Position numbers and translations under genes: made by a program
Shown here: positions 10,618 through 19,462 of the stretch, in pieces
Numbering within the stretch: the first letter of the stretch is position 1
Layout of the letters: each line of letters starts with the position of its first letter
The notes under the pieces: model-generated
Databases searched by the model: none
What the model saw: only the letters and a program-made list of their open reading frames with translations
What the model was told of the DNA's origin: nothing
NCBI RefSeq assembly: GCF_014235765.1
Contig: NZ_JACMYH010000003.1
Location: 310,001-374,000 of the forward strand
Direction: 5' to 3'
DNA: 64,000 nt
DNA from: Pseudomonas baltica
GTDB lineage: Bacteria > Pseudomonadota > Gammaproteobacteria > Pseudomonadales > Pseudomonadaceae

Positions 10618-11253
10618 ATGCCGGGCATGCAAATACCTTCTGATCATCCACTGCTGCTGCGCATCGTCGACGACCTGGCCGAGCACGGCTGGTCGCAGCA
10701 GGAGCTCTTCGTGCCCCAGGCTTTGACCCTGGCGCTGGCGGCCGAGTGCCGTACCCGCCATGCCCAAGGCGAACTGGCGCCGGCGGCCGTCGGGCGCGGT
10801 CCATCCCAGGAGATCCGCGAAGGCATTCGCGGTGACCGCATCCAGTGGATCGAACCGGGCGAATCCGTGCCGTGCGACGTTTACATGCAGATCATGGACA
10901 GCCTGCGCGAGGCGCTCAATCGTGGTCTGTTTCTGGGCCTGGAAGACTTCGAATGCCATTTCGCCCTGTACCCACCGGGCAGCGTCTACCTGCGTCACCT
11001 GGATCGCTTTCGCGATGATGACCGGCGCATGGTGTCAGCGGTGCTGTACCTGAACGATGCGGATTGGGGCGAGGAGGATGGCGGTCAGTTGCGTATGTAC
11101 CTGCAAGGCGACACGGCGTACGACGTGCAGCCGATCGGTGGCACGCTGGTGGTGTTTCTTTCTGGAGAGGTACCGCACGAAGTGATGCCGGCGCAGCGCA
11201 ATCGGCTGTCGCTGACCGGCTGGTTCCGCCGTCGGGGCAACGAGCCGTTCTGA
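10618..11253 (+). CDS. Prolyl-hydroxylase-like 2-oxoglutarate/Fe(II) oxygenase (PPHD type)
   Basis: This protein of about 211 residues carries the double-stranded beta-helix iron triad: HLD (His127, Asp129 from this start) and His187 in PHEVMPAQ, with RLSLTGWF supplying the 2-oxoglutarate-binding Arg. The surrounding sequence, YPPGSVYLRHLDRF and VLYLND, matches the EGLN/PHD branch. In Pseudomonas such a protein (PPHD) hydroxylates a proline of elongation factor Tu and is related to animal oxygen sensors; that role is inferred here by similarity. The start is uncertain: ATGs at 10609, 10618 and 10627 are all possible and none has a strong ribosome site. It diverges from the exported protein gene. 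Confidence 0.82.
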   Translation: MPGMQIPSDHPLLLRIVDDLAEHGWSQQELFVPQALTLALAAECRTRHAQGELAPAAVGRGPSQEIREGIRGDRIQWIEPGESVPCDVYMQIMDSLREALNRGLFLGLEDFECHFALYPPGSVYLRHLDRFRDDDRRMVSAVLYLNDADWGEEDGGQLRMYLQGDTAYDVQPIGGTLVVFLSGEVPHEVMPAQRNRLSLTGWFRRRGNEPF

Positions 11254-11270
11254 TACACCGCGTCGCCTGG

Positions 11271-11337
11271 TTCGCGGCTACTAGCCGCTCCTACAGGGGA
11301 TCTGGGTTGATTGTAGGAGCGGCTAGCAGCCGCGAAC
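11271..11337. repeat. REP-type inverted pair between oxygenase gene and serA
   Basis: ttcgcggctactagccgctcctac faces gtaggagcggctagcagccgcgaa across about 19 bases. It fills the gap between two convergent genes and is a likely shared 3'-end structure. Confidence 0.75.
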
Positions 11338-11379
11338 CAGAGGACGCGGTGTGCCAGGCACACCGCAATCCGGCCGCTA

Positions 11380-12609
11380 TCAGAACAATACGCGGCAGCG
11401 AATGGTTCCGGTGACCTGTTGCAGCTTTTCCTGCGCCAGGTCCGAGTAATCGGCGTCGACGTCGATCACCACATAGCCGACCTTTTCGTTGGTCTGCAGG
11501 AACTGGCCGGAGATGTTGATGGCGTTCTCGGCGAAGACCTTGTTGATCTCCATCATCACGCCCGGCACGTTCTCGTGGATGTGCAGCAGACGGTGCTTGC
11601 CAGGGTGCGCGGGCAAAGCCACTTCCGGGAAGTTGACCGACGACACCGAGGTACCGTTGTCGCTGTACTTGACCAGTTTCTCGGCCACTTCCAGGCCGAT
11701 GTTGGCCTGCGCCTCGGCGGTGGAACCACCGATGTGCGGGGTCAGGATGACGTTGTCCAGGCCACGCAGCGGGCTTTCGAAGATGTCGTCGTTGGAGCGT
11801 GGCTCGACCGGGAATACGTCGATGGCAGCGCCGATCAGGTGCTTGTCCTTGATCGCCTCGGCCAGTGCGTCGAGCTCGACCACGGTGCCGCGCGCGGCGT
11901 TGATGAGGATACCGCCCTTCTTGATGGCACGGATTTCCTTCTCGCCGATCATCCACTGGGTGGCGGCGGTTTCGGGCACATGCAGGGTGACGATGTCGCT
12001 CATGCCCAGCAGCTCGGTCAGGCTGCCGACCTGGGTGGCGTTGCCCAGCGGCAGCTTGGTCACGGTGTCGTAGAAGTACACCTGCATGCCCAGGCCTTCG
12101 GCCAGGACCGACAGCTGGGTGCCGATCGAGCCATAGCCGACGATGCCCAGTTTCTTGCCGCGGATCTCGAAGGAGTTCGCCGCGCTCTTGATCCAGCCGC
12201 CACGGTGGCAGGAAGCGTTCTTCTCGGGGATGCCACGCAACAGCAGAATGGCTTCGGCCAGCACCAGTTCGGCCACGGAACGGGTGTTGGAATACGGTGC
12301 GTTGAACACCGCGATACCGCGTTCGCGAGCGGCGGCCAGATCAACCTGGTTGGTGCCGATGCAGAAGCAGCCCACGGCGACCAGTTTCTTCGCACAGTCG
12401 AACAGCTCTTCGGTCAGCTGGGTGCGCGAGCGAATGCCGATGAAGTGCGCATCGGCGATCTTTTCCTTGAGTTCGGCTTCGGGCAGCGACTTGGTGTGGT
12501 ACTCGATGCTGGTGTAGCCGGCAGCCTTGAGGACGTCCACGGCGGATTGGTGGACGCCTTCGAGAAGAAGGAACTTGATCTTGCTCTTGTCGAGGGAAGT
12601 CTTGCTCAT
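11380..12609 (-). CDS. serA: D-3-phosphoglycerate dehydrogenase
   Basis: This 409-residue enzyme oxidises 3-phosphoglycerate to 3-phosphohydroxypyruvate with NAD, the first step of serine synthesis. The NAD fold has GYGSIGTQLS, the catalytic Arg sits in NAARGTVVE, and the catalytic His in HIGGSTAEAQ. The C-terminal 75 residues form an ACT domain (HENVPGVMMEINKVF), the serine feedback site. The length equals the E. coli type (410). It diverges from a D-2-hydroxyglutarate dehydrogenase gene, which fits the known side reaction of SerA with 2-oxoglutarate. Confidence 0.96.
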   Translation of the reverse strand: MSKTSLDKSKIKFLLLEGVHQSAVDVLKAAGYTSIEYHTKSLPEAELKEKIADAHFIGIRSRTQLTEELFDCAKKLVAVGCFCIGTNQVDLAAARERGIAVFNAPYSNTRSVAELVLAEAILLLRGIPEKNASCHRGGWIKSAANSFEIRGKKLGIVGYGSIGTQLSVLAEGLGMQVYFYDTVTKLPLGNATQVGSLTELLGMSDIVTLHVPETAATQWMIGEKEIRAIKKGGILINAARGTVVELDALAEAIKDKHLIGAAIDVFPVEPRSNDDIFESPLRGLDNVILTPHIGGSTAEAQANIGLEVAEKLVKYSDNGTSVSSVNFPEVALPAHPGKHRLLHIHENVPGVMMEINKVFAENAINISGQFLQTNEKVGYVVIDVDADYSDLAQEKLQQVTGTIRCRVLF

Positions 12610-12689
12610 CTGCGTAAACCTGTGTCCCGAAAAAAATGGCAGGAAGTGAAGCGGCGCACACCGGGCCAGGGCTCGATTGGCGGGGGGCG

Positions 12690-12701
12690 TATGCTAGCAT
12701 A
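12690..12701. promoter_or_regulatory. 12-bp palindrome in the serA / D-2-hydroxyglutarate dehydrogenase divergent region
   Basis: The perfect palindrome TATGCTAGCATA lies in the 214-base region between the two divergent genes. It could hold overlapping -10 hexamers for both directions, or be an operator. No other strong dyad was seen in this gap. Confidence 0.4.
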
Positions 12702-12823
12702 GCCTCCCTGTCGTACGCCCATCCTGGGTCATGAGCCGTTCTCAGGGTGACTATGAATGGTCCGGGGTTTAGCGGGCCGCGAATCGCCCGATTCGTGAAT
12801 CCTTCACTTGCAGAGTCGCGTCC

Positions 12824-14218
12824 ATGAACCGTCATGCCCTGATCGATGAACTCAAGACCCTGCTCGAGCCTGGCAAGGTCCTCACCGATGCCGCTTCGCT
12901 CGACACCTACGGCCGGGACTGGACCAAACAGTACGCCCCGGCACCCAGCGCCATCGCCTTTCCCAAGACCACCGAGCAGGTCCAGGCCATCGTGCGCTGG
13001 GCCAACGAGCGCAAGGTGGCGCTGGTCCCTTCGGGTGGGCGTACCGGTCTGTCGGCTGCGGCGGTGGCGGCCAACGGCGAGGTGGTGGTGTCGTTCGACT
13101 ACATGAACAAGGTGCTCGACTTCAACGCCACCGACCGCACCGTGGTCTGCCAGCCAGGCGTCATCACCAAGCAGCTGCAGAACCTGGCCGAGGAAAACGG
13201 CCTGTACTACCCGGTGGATTTCGCCTCTTCGGGTTCCAGCCAGATCGGCGGCAACATCGGCACCAACGCCGGCGGCATCAAGGTCATCCGCTACGGCATG
13301 ACGCGCAACTGGGTGGCGGGCCTCAAAGTGGTCACCGGCCAGGGCGATGTACTGGAGCTGAACAAGGACCTGGTCAAGAACGCCACCGGCTACGACCTGC
13401 GTCAGTTGTTCATCGGCGCCGAAGGCACCCTGGGGTTCATCGTCGAGGCCACCATGCGCCTGGACCGTGCGCCGAAGAACCTCACCGCGATGGTGCTCGG
13501 CACCACCGACTTCGATGCGATCATGCCGGTGCTGCATGCGTTTCAGGGCAAGCTCGACCTCACGGCGTTCGAGTTCTTTTCCGACAAGGCGCTGGCCAAG
13601 GTGCTGGGCCGCGGCGACGTGCCGGCGCCGTTCGAAACGGCCTGCCCGTTCTATGCCCTGCTGGAGTTCGAAGCCACCACCGACGACATCGCCGACACCG
13701 CGCTGGCCACCTTCGAACACTGCGTGGAGCAGGGCTGGGTGCTCGATGGCGTCATGAGCCAGAGCGAGCAGCAGTTGCGCAACCTGTGGAAGCTGCGCGA
13801 GTACATCTCCGAAACCATTTCCCACTGGGTGCCGTACAAGAACGACATCTCGGTGACCATTTCCAAGGTGCCGGCTTTCCTGCGCGAGATCGACGCCATC
13901 GTCAGCGAGCGCTATCCGGCATTCGACGTGCTCTGGTACGGCCACATCGGCGACGGCAACCTGCACCTGAACATCCTCAAGCCCGAGCACATGGACAAGG
14001 ACGCATTCTTTGCCGAATGTGCGCTGGTCAATACCGAGGTCTTCGAAACCGTGCGCAGGTACAACGGCTCCATCTCCGCCGAGCACGGCGTGGGCATGGT
14101 CAAGCGCGACTACCTGCAGTACAGCCGCTCGCCGGTCGAAATCCAGTACATGAAAGCCATGAAGGCAGTGTTCGACCCCAATGGGATCATGAACCCTGGC
14201 AAGATCTTTTCCATTTGA
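12824..14218 (+). CDS. FAD-linked D-2-hydroxyglutarate dehydrogenase
   Basis: This 464-residue protein has an N-terminal FAD-binding fold (GGRTGLSAAAV, GGNIGTNAGG) and a C-terminal FAD-oxidase domain with the metal-binding HIGDGNLHLN and EHGVGMVKRDYL. The GlcD/D2HGDH branch includes glycolate oxidase subunits and D-lactate dehydrogenases. Its place divergent from serA matches the P. stutzeri and P. aeruginosa pair, where it reoxidises the D-2-hydroxyglutarate that SerA makes from 2-oxoglutarate and so pulls serine synthesis forward. The enzyme is cytosolic, with electrons probably passing to electron-transfer flavoprotein. Substrate identity is inferred from context. Confidence 0.87.
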   Translation: MNRHALIDELKTLLEPGKVLTDAASLDTYGRDWTKQYAPAPSAIAFPKTTEQVQAIVRWANERKVALVPSGGRTGLSAAAVAANGEVVVSFDYMNKVLDFNATDRTVVCQPGVITKQLQNLAEENGLYYPVDFASSGSSQIGGNIGTNAGGIKVIRYGMTRNWVAGLKVVTGQGDVLELNKDLVKNATGYDLRQLFIGAEGTLGFIVEATMRLDRAPKNLTAMVLGTTDFDAIMPVLHAFQGKLDLTAFEFFSDKALAKVLGRGDVPAPFETACPFYALLEFEATTDDIADTALATFEHCVEQGWVLDGVMSQSEQQLRNLWKLREYISETISHWVPYKNDISVTISKVPAFLREIDAIVSERYPAFDVLWYGHIGDGNLHLNILKPEHMDKDAFFAECALVNTEVFETVRRYNGSISAEHGVGMVKRDYLQYSRSPVEIQYMKAMKAVFDPNGIMNPGKIFSI

Positions 14219-14246
14219 TACGTTCATCTGAGCAGAGGTTCGAGCA

Positions 14247-14912
14247 ATGAGCTACCAGCACCAGTACATCGACGGTACCCGCATCCACTTTCCGCTGGGC
14301 AAGGTGGTGTGCATCGGCCGCAACTACGCCGAGCATGCCAAGGAGCTGGACAACCCGATTCCGACCGAGCCGCTGCTGTTCATCAAGCCAAGCAGCTGCG
14401 TGGTGCCGTTGCAGGAAACCTTCACCATTCCGACCGATCGCGGCGCGGTGCACTACGAGGCGGAAATCGCGGTGCTGCTGGGCAAGTCACTGAGCACCCG
14501 GCCCAGTGCCGAAGAAGTCATCGATGCCATCTCCGGCTTCGCCCCGGCGCTGGACCTGACCCTGCGCGACGTCCAGGCGCGCCTGCGCGAGAAGGGCCTG
14601 CCGTGGGAAATCGCCAAGTCGTTCGACGGCGCGGCAGTGATCGCACCGTTCGTATCGGCCGACAGCTTCCCTGACCTCACCGACATCCCGATACGCCTGA
14701 CCATCGACGGCGACGTGCGCCAGGACGGCAACAGCAATCTGATGCTCAACCCCATCGTGCCGATGATCCAGTACATGGCCGGGTGCTTCTCGCTGCAGGC
14801 TGGCGACGTGATCCTCACTGGCACCCCGGCCGGGGTAGGCCCGCTCGAAATCGGCGCCGAAATCGTGCTGGAACTGCCCGGTGTCAGCCGCTTCACCAGC
14901 CGCGTCCAGTAG
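14247..14912 (+). CDS. Fumarylacetoacetate hydrolase family protein
   Basis: This 221-residue protein is a single FAH catalytic domain. It has GRNYAEHAKEL near the N-terminus, the metal-ligand region HYEAEIAVLLG, LRDVQARLREKG, and the glycine-rich GDVILTGTPAGVGPL. Short family members (YcgM, FAHD1) hydrolyse acylpyruvates or decarboxylate oxaloacetate; which one applies here cannot be read from sequence. An agagg ribosome site precedes the ATG, 28 bases after the previous stop, so cotranscription with the D-2-hydroxyglutarate dehydrogenase is likely. That linkage suggests 2-oxoacid clean-up. Confidence 0.85.
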   Translation: MSYQHQYIDGTRIHFPLGKVVCIGRNYAEHAKELDNPIPTEPLLFIKPSSCVVPLQETFTIPTDRGAVHYEAEIAVLLGKSLSTRPSAEEVIDAISGFAPALDLTLRDVQARLREKGLPWEIAKSFDGAAVIAPFVSADSFPDLTDIPIRLTIDGDVRQDGNSNLMLNPIVPMIQYMAGCFSLQAGDVILTGTPAGVGPLEIGAEIVLELPGVSRFTSRVQ

Positions 14913-15022
14913 TCGCCCCACGCCTCACCTTTTTTTTACATTCGATCTGGATAATGCCCCCACCCAAGTGGGTGCATTGTTCGGATGTGCCCGTATGAAT
15001 CCGTCTCCAGCAAGGGTACTTC

Positions 15023-15934
15023 ATGGTCCGCGCCGCGCTGCATTCATCCCGCCCCCTGCACAAACGTTGGTACCTGTGGACCTTGCTGGTGCTGCTGATC
15101 GGCTACATCGTCGCGGTGGTCTTGCACTGGGACGACCGCGCCGAGCTGTGGGTGCAGGAGTGGACGCACAACAGCACCGAGCGCAAGGCCAGTGTCTGGC
15201 TGCCTGACTATGAAGCCGTGATCGACGCCAAGGCCCTGCCCGGCATGGAAGGCGACGAAGCCTCGGACATCACCTATCACCCCGGCACCCGTACCTTGTT
15301 CGCGGTGATGGGCAAGAACCCCTATCTGGTCGAGCTGAGCCTGCAGGGCGACGTGCTGCGCAAGATGCCGCTGACCGGCTGGAGCAATCCGGAGGCCATC
15401 ACCACACTCGCCGATGGGCGCCTGGGGATCATCGACGAGCGCCAGCACCAACTGACCGTGGTCAAGGTCGAGGCCGACACCCGCGAGCTGAACATCGCCG
15501 ACTTCGCGCCGTTCGACCTCGGCCCTTCGGCGGACCAGAACAAGGCCTTCGAAGCCCTGGCCTGGGATCCGCGCAACCAGCGCCTGTTGCTTGGCGAAGA
15601 AAGACCACCGGCGCTGTTCTCGCTGAAGCTGGGCAGCGATGGCCTGCCCACCGGCGAGAAGCAACGCCTCGATGCGCCCGACCTGGACATGCGGAACCTT
15701 TCGGCGCTGGCAGTGGATCCGCGCACCGGTCACCGCCTGCTGCTCTCGGCCGACTCGCACCTGCTCATGGAATACGATGAAACCGGCAAGCAGTGGAGCT
15801 TCATGACCCTGCTGGGCGGCATGAACGGCCTCAAGGACACCATTCCCCGCGCCGAAGGCGTGACCATGGACGACGAAGGCACGATCTACCTGGTCAGCGA
15901 GCCGAATCTGTTCTACGTATTGCGCAAGCGTTGA
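15023..15934 (+). CDS. SdiA-regulated-family protein, membrane-anchored (copy 1)
   Basis: This 303-residue protein has one N-terminal membrane segment (WTLLVLLIGYIVAVVLHW, about 14-31) followed by a beta-propeller-like periplasmic domain, as in the E. coli YjiK/SdiA-regulated family. Repeated short blocks such as DITYHPGTRTLF, PEAITTL and EGVTMDDEGTIYLVSEPN look like propeller blades. Its function is unknown. It is the first of two tandem paralogues, both ending in SEPNLFYV-RKR. A caaggg ribosome site precedes the ATG. Confidence 0.75.
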   Translation: MVRAALHSSRPLHKRWYLWTLLVLLIGYIVAVVLHWDDRAELWVQEWTHNSTERKASVWLPDYEAVIDAKALPGMEGDEASDITYHPGTRTLFAVMGKNPYLVELSLQGDVLRKMPLTGWSNPEAITTLADGRLGIIDERQHQLTVVKVEADTRELNIADFAPFDLGPSADQNKAFEALAWDPRNQRLLLGEERPPALFSLKLGSDGLPTGEKQRLDAPDLDMRNLSALAVDPRTGHRLLLSADSHLLMEYDETGKQWSFMTLLGGMNGLKDTIPRAEGVTMDDEGTIYLVSEPNLFYVLRKR

Positions 15935-16062
15935 GCCGGATAGCAGCGTCTTCTGGCGCTGCAATTTCTTCGACGTTTCCTACAAATCAATCCGTAGAAA
16001 CTTAAGCCTGGCTTCATCATTTAATGGTTTGATGCGCACACTTCACTTCAGAGCCCGACGCG

Positions 16063-16971
16063 ATGCGTTTCTTCGTTCGACCCATTCACCTGCTGCTGAT
16101 CGCGGCACTGCTTGCACTGATCTGCGCCTTCGCCGCACTGCATCACTTTCGCTGGATCGAGCGGGCCAGTTTCAACGTCGAGCGCTGGCTCGGAGGCCCG
16201 CTGCCAGGCGCGATCAACCTGGACAGCTATCAGGTGGATATCGAGGCGCAGGTGGTCGAAGGCCTGGACGACGACATCTCGGCACTGACCTTCGATCCAT
16301 CGCGCAAGACCCTGTTCACCGTTACCAACCAGCGTTCCGAGCTGATCGAGCTGTCGCTGCAGGGCACCATCCTGCGACGTATCGCGCTGGTCGGGTTCGG
16401 CGACCCGGAGGCGGTCGAGTACATCAGCCCTGGCGTCTACGTGATCACCGACGAGCGCCAGCAGCGCCTGATCAAGGTCAACGTCACCGACGATACGCAG
16501 ATCATCGACGCCCAGCAGGCCGAGCAGTTGAGCCTCAACTTCGGTGGCCGCAGCAACAAGGGTTTCGAGGGGTTGGCCTACGACTCGACCGGCAAGCGCC
16601 TGTTCGTGGCGCGCGAGCGCGATCCCATGCTGATCTACGAAGTGCAGGGCTTTCCGCGCGGGGTCAGCGACAAGCCGCTGGACGTGCAGGTGACCCAGGA
16701 CCGCCGGCGCGATGCCGGCCTGTTCGTGCGCGACCTTTCCAGCCTGCAATACGACGAGCGCAGCGGCCACCTGCTGGCCCTGTCGGACGAATCGCTGCTG
16801 GTGCTGGAACTGGACGTGCAGGGCCGGCCCCTGAGCACCATGTCGCTGCGCAAGGGCCGCCAGGGCTTGAGCAAGAGCGTGCCGCAACCCGAAGGCATCG
16901 CCATGGACGACGATGGCAACCTGTACATGGTCAGCGAACCCAACCTGTTCTACGTGTTCCGCAAGCGCTGA
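16063..16971 (+). CDS. SdiA-regulated-family protein, membrane-anchored (copy 2)
   Basis: This 302-residue paralogue of the preceding gene shares the membrane anchor (LLLIAALLALICAFAAL), the propeller blocks (ALTFDPSRKTLF, GDPEAVEYI, EGIAMDDDGNLYMVSEPN) and the same terminal residues. The gap between the two genes is 128 bases. The pair looks like an old tandem duplication that has diverged well. Extracytoplasmic binding or hydrolysis of a small molecule is possible, but no catalytic residue is evident. Confidence 0.75.
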   Translation: MRFFVRPIHLLLIAALLALICAFAALHHFRWIERASFNVERWLGGPLPGAINLDSYQVDIEAQVVEGLDDDISALTFDPSRKTLFTVTNQRSELIELSLQGTILRRIALVGFGDPEAVEYISPGVYVITDERQQRLIKVNVTDDTQIIDAQQAEQLSLNFGGRSNKGFEGLAYDSTGKRLFVARERDPMLIYEVQGFPRGVSDKPLDVQVTQDRRRDAGLFVRDLSSLQYDERSGHLLALSDESLLVLELDVQGRPLSTMSLRKGRQGLSKSVPQPEGIAMDDDGNLYMVSEPNLFYVFRKR

Positions 16972-16977
16972 ACGGCG

Positions 16978-17727
16978 CTAGCCCTCGGGGTGCAGGAACT
17001 TGTCGAGAAACTGCCGGGTCCGTGCCTGCTGCGGGTTGGCGAACAACTCGCGGGCCGGTCCCTGTTCCACGATCACCCCCTGGTCGAAGAACACCACGCG
17101 ATTGGCCACGTCGCGGGCGAACTGCATCTCGTGGGTGACGATGACCATGGTGCGCTTTTCCTGCGCCAGGCCCCGAATCGTTGCCAGCACTTCGCCGACC
17201 AGCTCCGGGTCCAGCGCTGAAGTCGGCTCGTCGAAGAGGATGACCTGCGGCTGCATGGCCAGCGCCCGGGCAATCGCCACGCGCTGCTGCTGACCGCCCG
17301 AGAGCCGCCTGGGGTAGGCCTCTTCCTTGCCGGCCAGGCCAACCTTGGCCAACAGCTCGCGGCCCAGTTCGGTCGCTTCGGCCATGGCCATCTTCTTTAC
17401 CACCAGCGGCCCTTCGATGACGTTCGCCAACGCCGTGCGATGGGGAAACAGGTTGAAGTTCTGGAAGACGAAACCCACCTGCTGGCGCAACTCGCGAATC
17501 AGGCCCTGCTGCTGCGCCACGCGGGCTCCGTCGATTTCGATGTCGCCCACACGGATCTGGCCACTGGTAGGTGTTTCCAGCAGGTTCAGGCAGCGCAGGA
17601 AGGTCGTCTTGCCCGAGCCGCTGGGACCGATGATCGCCACCACCTCACCGGCGGCGATCTCCAGGTCGATGCCCTTGAGCACGCTGTGGCCATTGAACTG
17701 TTTGGTCAGGCCCTTTACCGCGATCAT
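16978..17727 (-). CDS. Polar amino-acid ABC transporter ATP-binding protein, cystine type
   Basis: This 249-residue ATPase has Walker A GPSGSGKTT, Q-loop QNFNLFPHRT, signature LSGGQQQRVAIARAL, Walker B VILFDEPTSALDPEL and switch His in VTHEMQ. It belongs to the GlnQ/YecC subfamily that drives polar amino-acid import. It starts 4 bases after the permease stop. The order binding protein, permease, ATPase resembles the cystine importer FliY/YecS/YecC, and the neighbouring serine acetyltransferase supports a cysteine/cystine substrate. Other polar amino acids cannot be excluded. Confidence 0.88.
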   Translation of the reverse strand: MIAVKGLTKQFNGHSVLKGIDLEIAAGEVVAIIGPSGSGKTTFLRCLNLLETPTSGQIRVGDIEIDGARVAQQQGLIRELRQQVGFVFQNFNLFPHRTALANVIEGPLVVKKMAMAEATELGRELLAKVGLAGKEEAYPRRLSGGQQQRVAIARALAMQPQVILFDEPTSALDPELVGEVLATIRGLAQEKRTMVIVTHEMQFARDVANRVVFFDQGVIVEQGPARELFANPQQARTRQFLDKFLHPEG

Positions 17728-17731
17728 TGCT

Positions 17732-18400
17732 TCATGCCTCTTGGTCGTGGCGGTTGACCCGCCGTTCCAGATGATTCTGCAGGTGCGCCAGAACGCTTGC
17801 CAACAGCCAGTAGATCAATGCGGCCGCCAGGTACATGGTGAAGATCTCGAACGTACGGGCGGTGATCAACTGCGCCTGGCGGAACAGCTCCGGTACCTGA
17901 ATGGTCGCTGCCAGCGCCGTGTCCTTGACCAGTGAAATGAAACTGTTGCCCAGTGGCGGCAGGGCGGTGCGCATGGCCTGCGGCAGGATGGCCCGGCGCA
18001 AGGTCTGCGCGCGGGTCATGCCGATGCTGGCAGCTGCCTCCCACTGGCCACGCTCGATGGACGCGATCGCCGCCCGCAGGATTTCACAGGCATAGGCGGC
18101 CATGTTCAGCGAAAAGCCGATGAGTGCAGCGGGCAACGGATCCAGTTCGATACCGATCTGCGGCAGGCCGTAGTAGATGACGAACAGCTGGACCAGCAAC
18201 GGCGTGCCGCGGAAGAACGACACGTAGACCCTGGCCGGCCAGCTCAGCAGGCGGCTTCGGGACAGCCGCATCAACGCCAGGCCGAACCCCAGCAGCAGGC
18301 CGAAGAACATTCCGCCCAGGCTGAGGAAGACCGTGTAGTAGGCACCCTTGAGCAGAAAGGGTGCCGAATCGAGCATCAGCTGCAGGCTGCTCTCGATCAT
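17732..18400 (-). CDS. Polar amino-acid ABC transporter permease, cystine type
   Basis: This 222-residue HisM/YecS-type permease has about five membrane segments and the conserved loop EAAASIGMTRAQTLRRAILPQA that contacts the ATPase. The ATG overlaps the stop of the binding-protein gene (ATGA), and the ATPase gene follows after 4 bases, so the three form one operon. It probably works as a homodimer in the inner membrane. Confidence 0.88.
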   Translation of the reverse strand: MIESSLQLMLDSAPFLLKGAYYTVFLSLGGMFFGLLLGFGLALMRLSRSRLLSWPARVYVSFFRGTPLLVQLFVIYYGLPQIGIELDPLPAALIGFSLNMAAYACEILRAAIASIERGQWEAAASIGMTRAQTLRRAILPQAMRTALPPLGNSFISLVKDTALAATIQVPELFRQAQLITARTFEIFTMYLAAALIYWLLASVLAHLQNHLERRVNRHDQEA

Positions 18401-19188
18401 TGCGTGACGTCAGCGCTGAACCATTGCTTGGACAGCTTGGCCAGGGTGCCGTCGGCGCGCAGTTTGTCGAGAGCGTCGTCGAGTGCCTTGAGCAGTTCCG
18501 GCTCGCCCTTGCGCACGGCGATCCCGGCTTCCTGACGCGAGAACGCGTCGCCTGCCAGGGCGAGGGTTTCGTTGGTCTTGTTGATCAGGTCGAATGCGGC
18601 CAGGCGGTCCACCAGAATCGCATCGATACGGCCGACGCGCAGGTCCTGGTACTTGGTCGGATCATCGTCGTAGGTTTTCACCACGGCGCTCGGCACGTTG
18701 TCCTTGAGCCACTGCTCGTAGTTGGTGCCCAGGCCCATGCCGACTTTCTTGCCGGCCAGGTCGGAGGCCTGCTTGATGCTGTCGGCATTCTTCTTCGCGA
18801 CCACGGCCTGGATACCGGACACGGTGTAAGGCTTGGAGAAGTCGTACTTCTTCTTGCGCTCATCGGAGATGGTCACCTGATTGACCACGACGTCGAGCCG
18901 CTTGGACTCCAGCGCTGCGAGAATACCGGCCCATGGGGTGGGCTGCAGCTTGACCTTGACGCCCAGTTCCTTGGCCAGGGCCTCGGAGAGTTGCACTTCG
19001 AAGCCGGTCAGCTTGCCGTTTTCGTCCACGAAGCTGAACGGCGGGTAGGTACCCTCCAGGCCGATGTTGATGACACCGGCGTCCTTGATTTTCTGCAACT
19101 GTTCGCCAGCCATTGCCTGGCCCAGCAGCGAACTGCCCAGAACCAGGCCGGCGATCAGCAGGTGTTTGCGCAATGCGGGAAACTTCAT
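18397..19188 (-). CDS. Amino-acid ABC transporter substrate-binding protein, FliY-like
   Basis: This 263-residue type 3 solute-binding protein has a signal peptide (cleavage near GQAMA, about residue 27) and then INIGLEGTYPPFSF, FEVQLSEALAKEL and KVGMGLGTNYEQWL. FliY/TcyJ proteins bind cystine and related sulfur amino acids. The opposite orientation to serine acetyltransferase, with a shared 274-base upstream region, fits control by sulfur status. A histidine- or glutamine-type substrate is the alternative. Confidence 0.85.
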   Translation of the reverse strand: MKFPALRKHLLIAGLVLGSSLLGQAMAGEQLQKIKDAGVINIGLEGTYPPFSFVDENGKLTGFEVQLSEALAKELGVKVKLQPTPWAGILAALESKRLDVVVNQVTISDERKKKYDFSKPYTVSGIQAVVAKKNADSIKQASDLAGKKVGMGLGTNYEQWLKDNVPSAVVKTYDDDPTKYQDLRVGRIDAILVDRLAAFDLINKTNETLALAGDAFSRQEAGIAVRKGEPELLKALDDALDKLRADGTLAKLSKQWFSADVTQ

Positions 19189-19462
19189 GGCGGATCCTTG
19201 AAATGAGGGAGGGTTTCGCAGCGTTGGCGGCCACCTGTGCGGTTACCGGTCGTCGAGGCGAAGGCGCAATGGGAAAACAGGACTATAGGCACCGCCACGC
19301 TGGCCCACAAGCCCCCTCGGCGCCCACGGAACGTATGACCGCGGCTTATGTTCAGATGCTCCACGACACGTCCAAAGCGTTCTTTTTACCGCCTGGATTT
19401 TTCCCGTATGGTGGGCGCCAACCGGCGGCCATCGCTGTTTCCACACAAGGCAGGGTATAACC

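Noticed and set aside
12341..14227. Open frame opposite the D-2-hydroxyglutarate dehydrogenase, running into serA
   Set aside because: It crosses two real genes and their shared promoter, and its product is low complexity.
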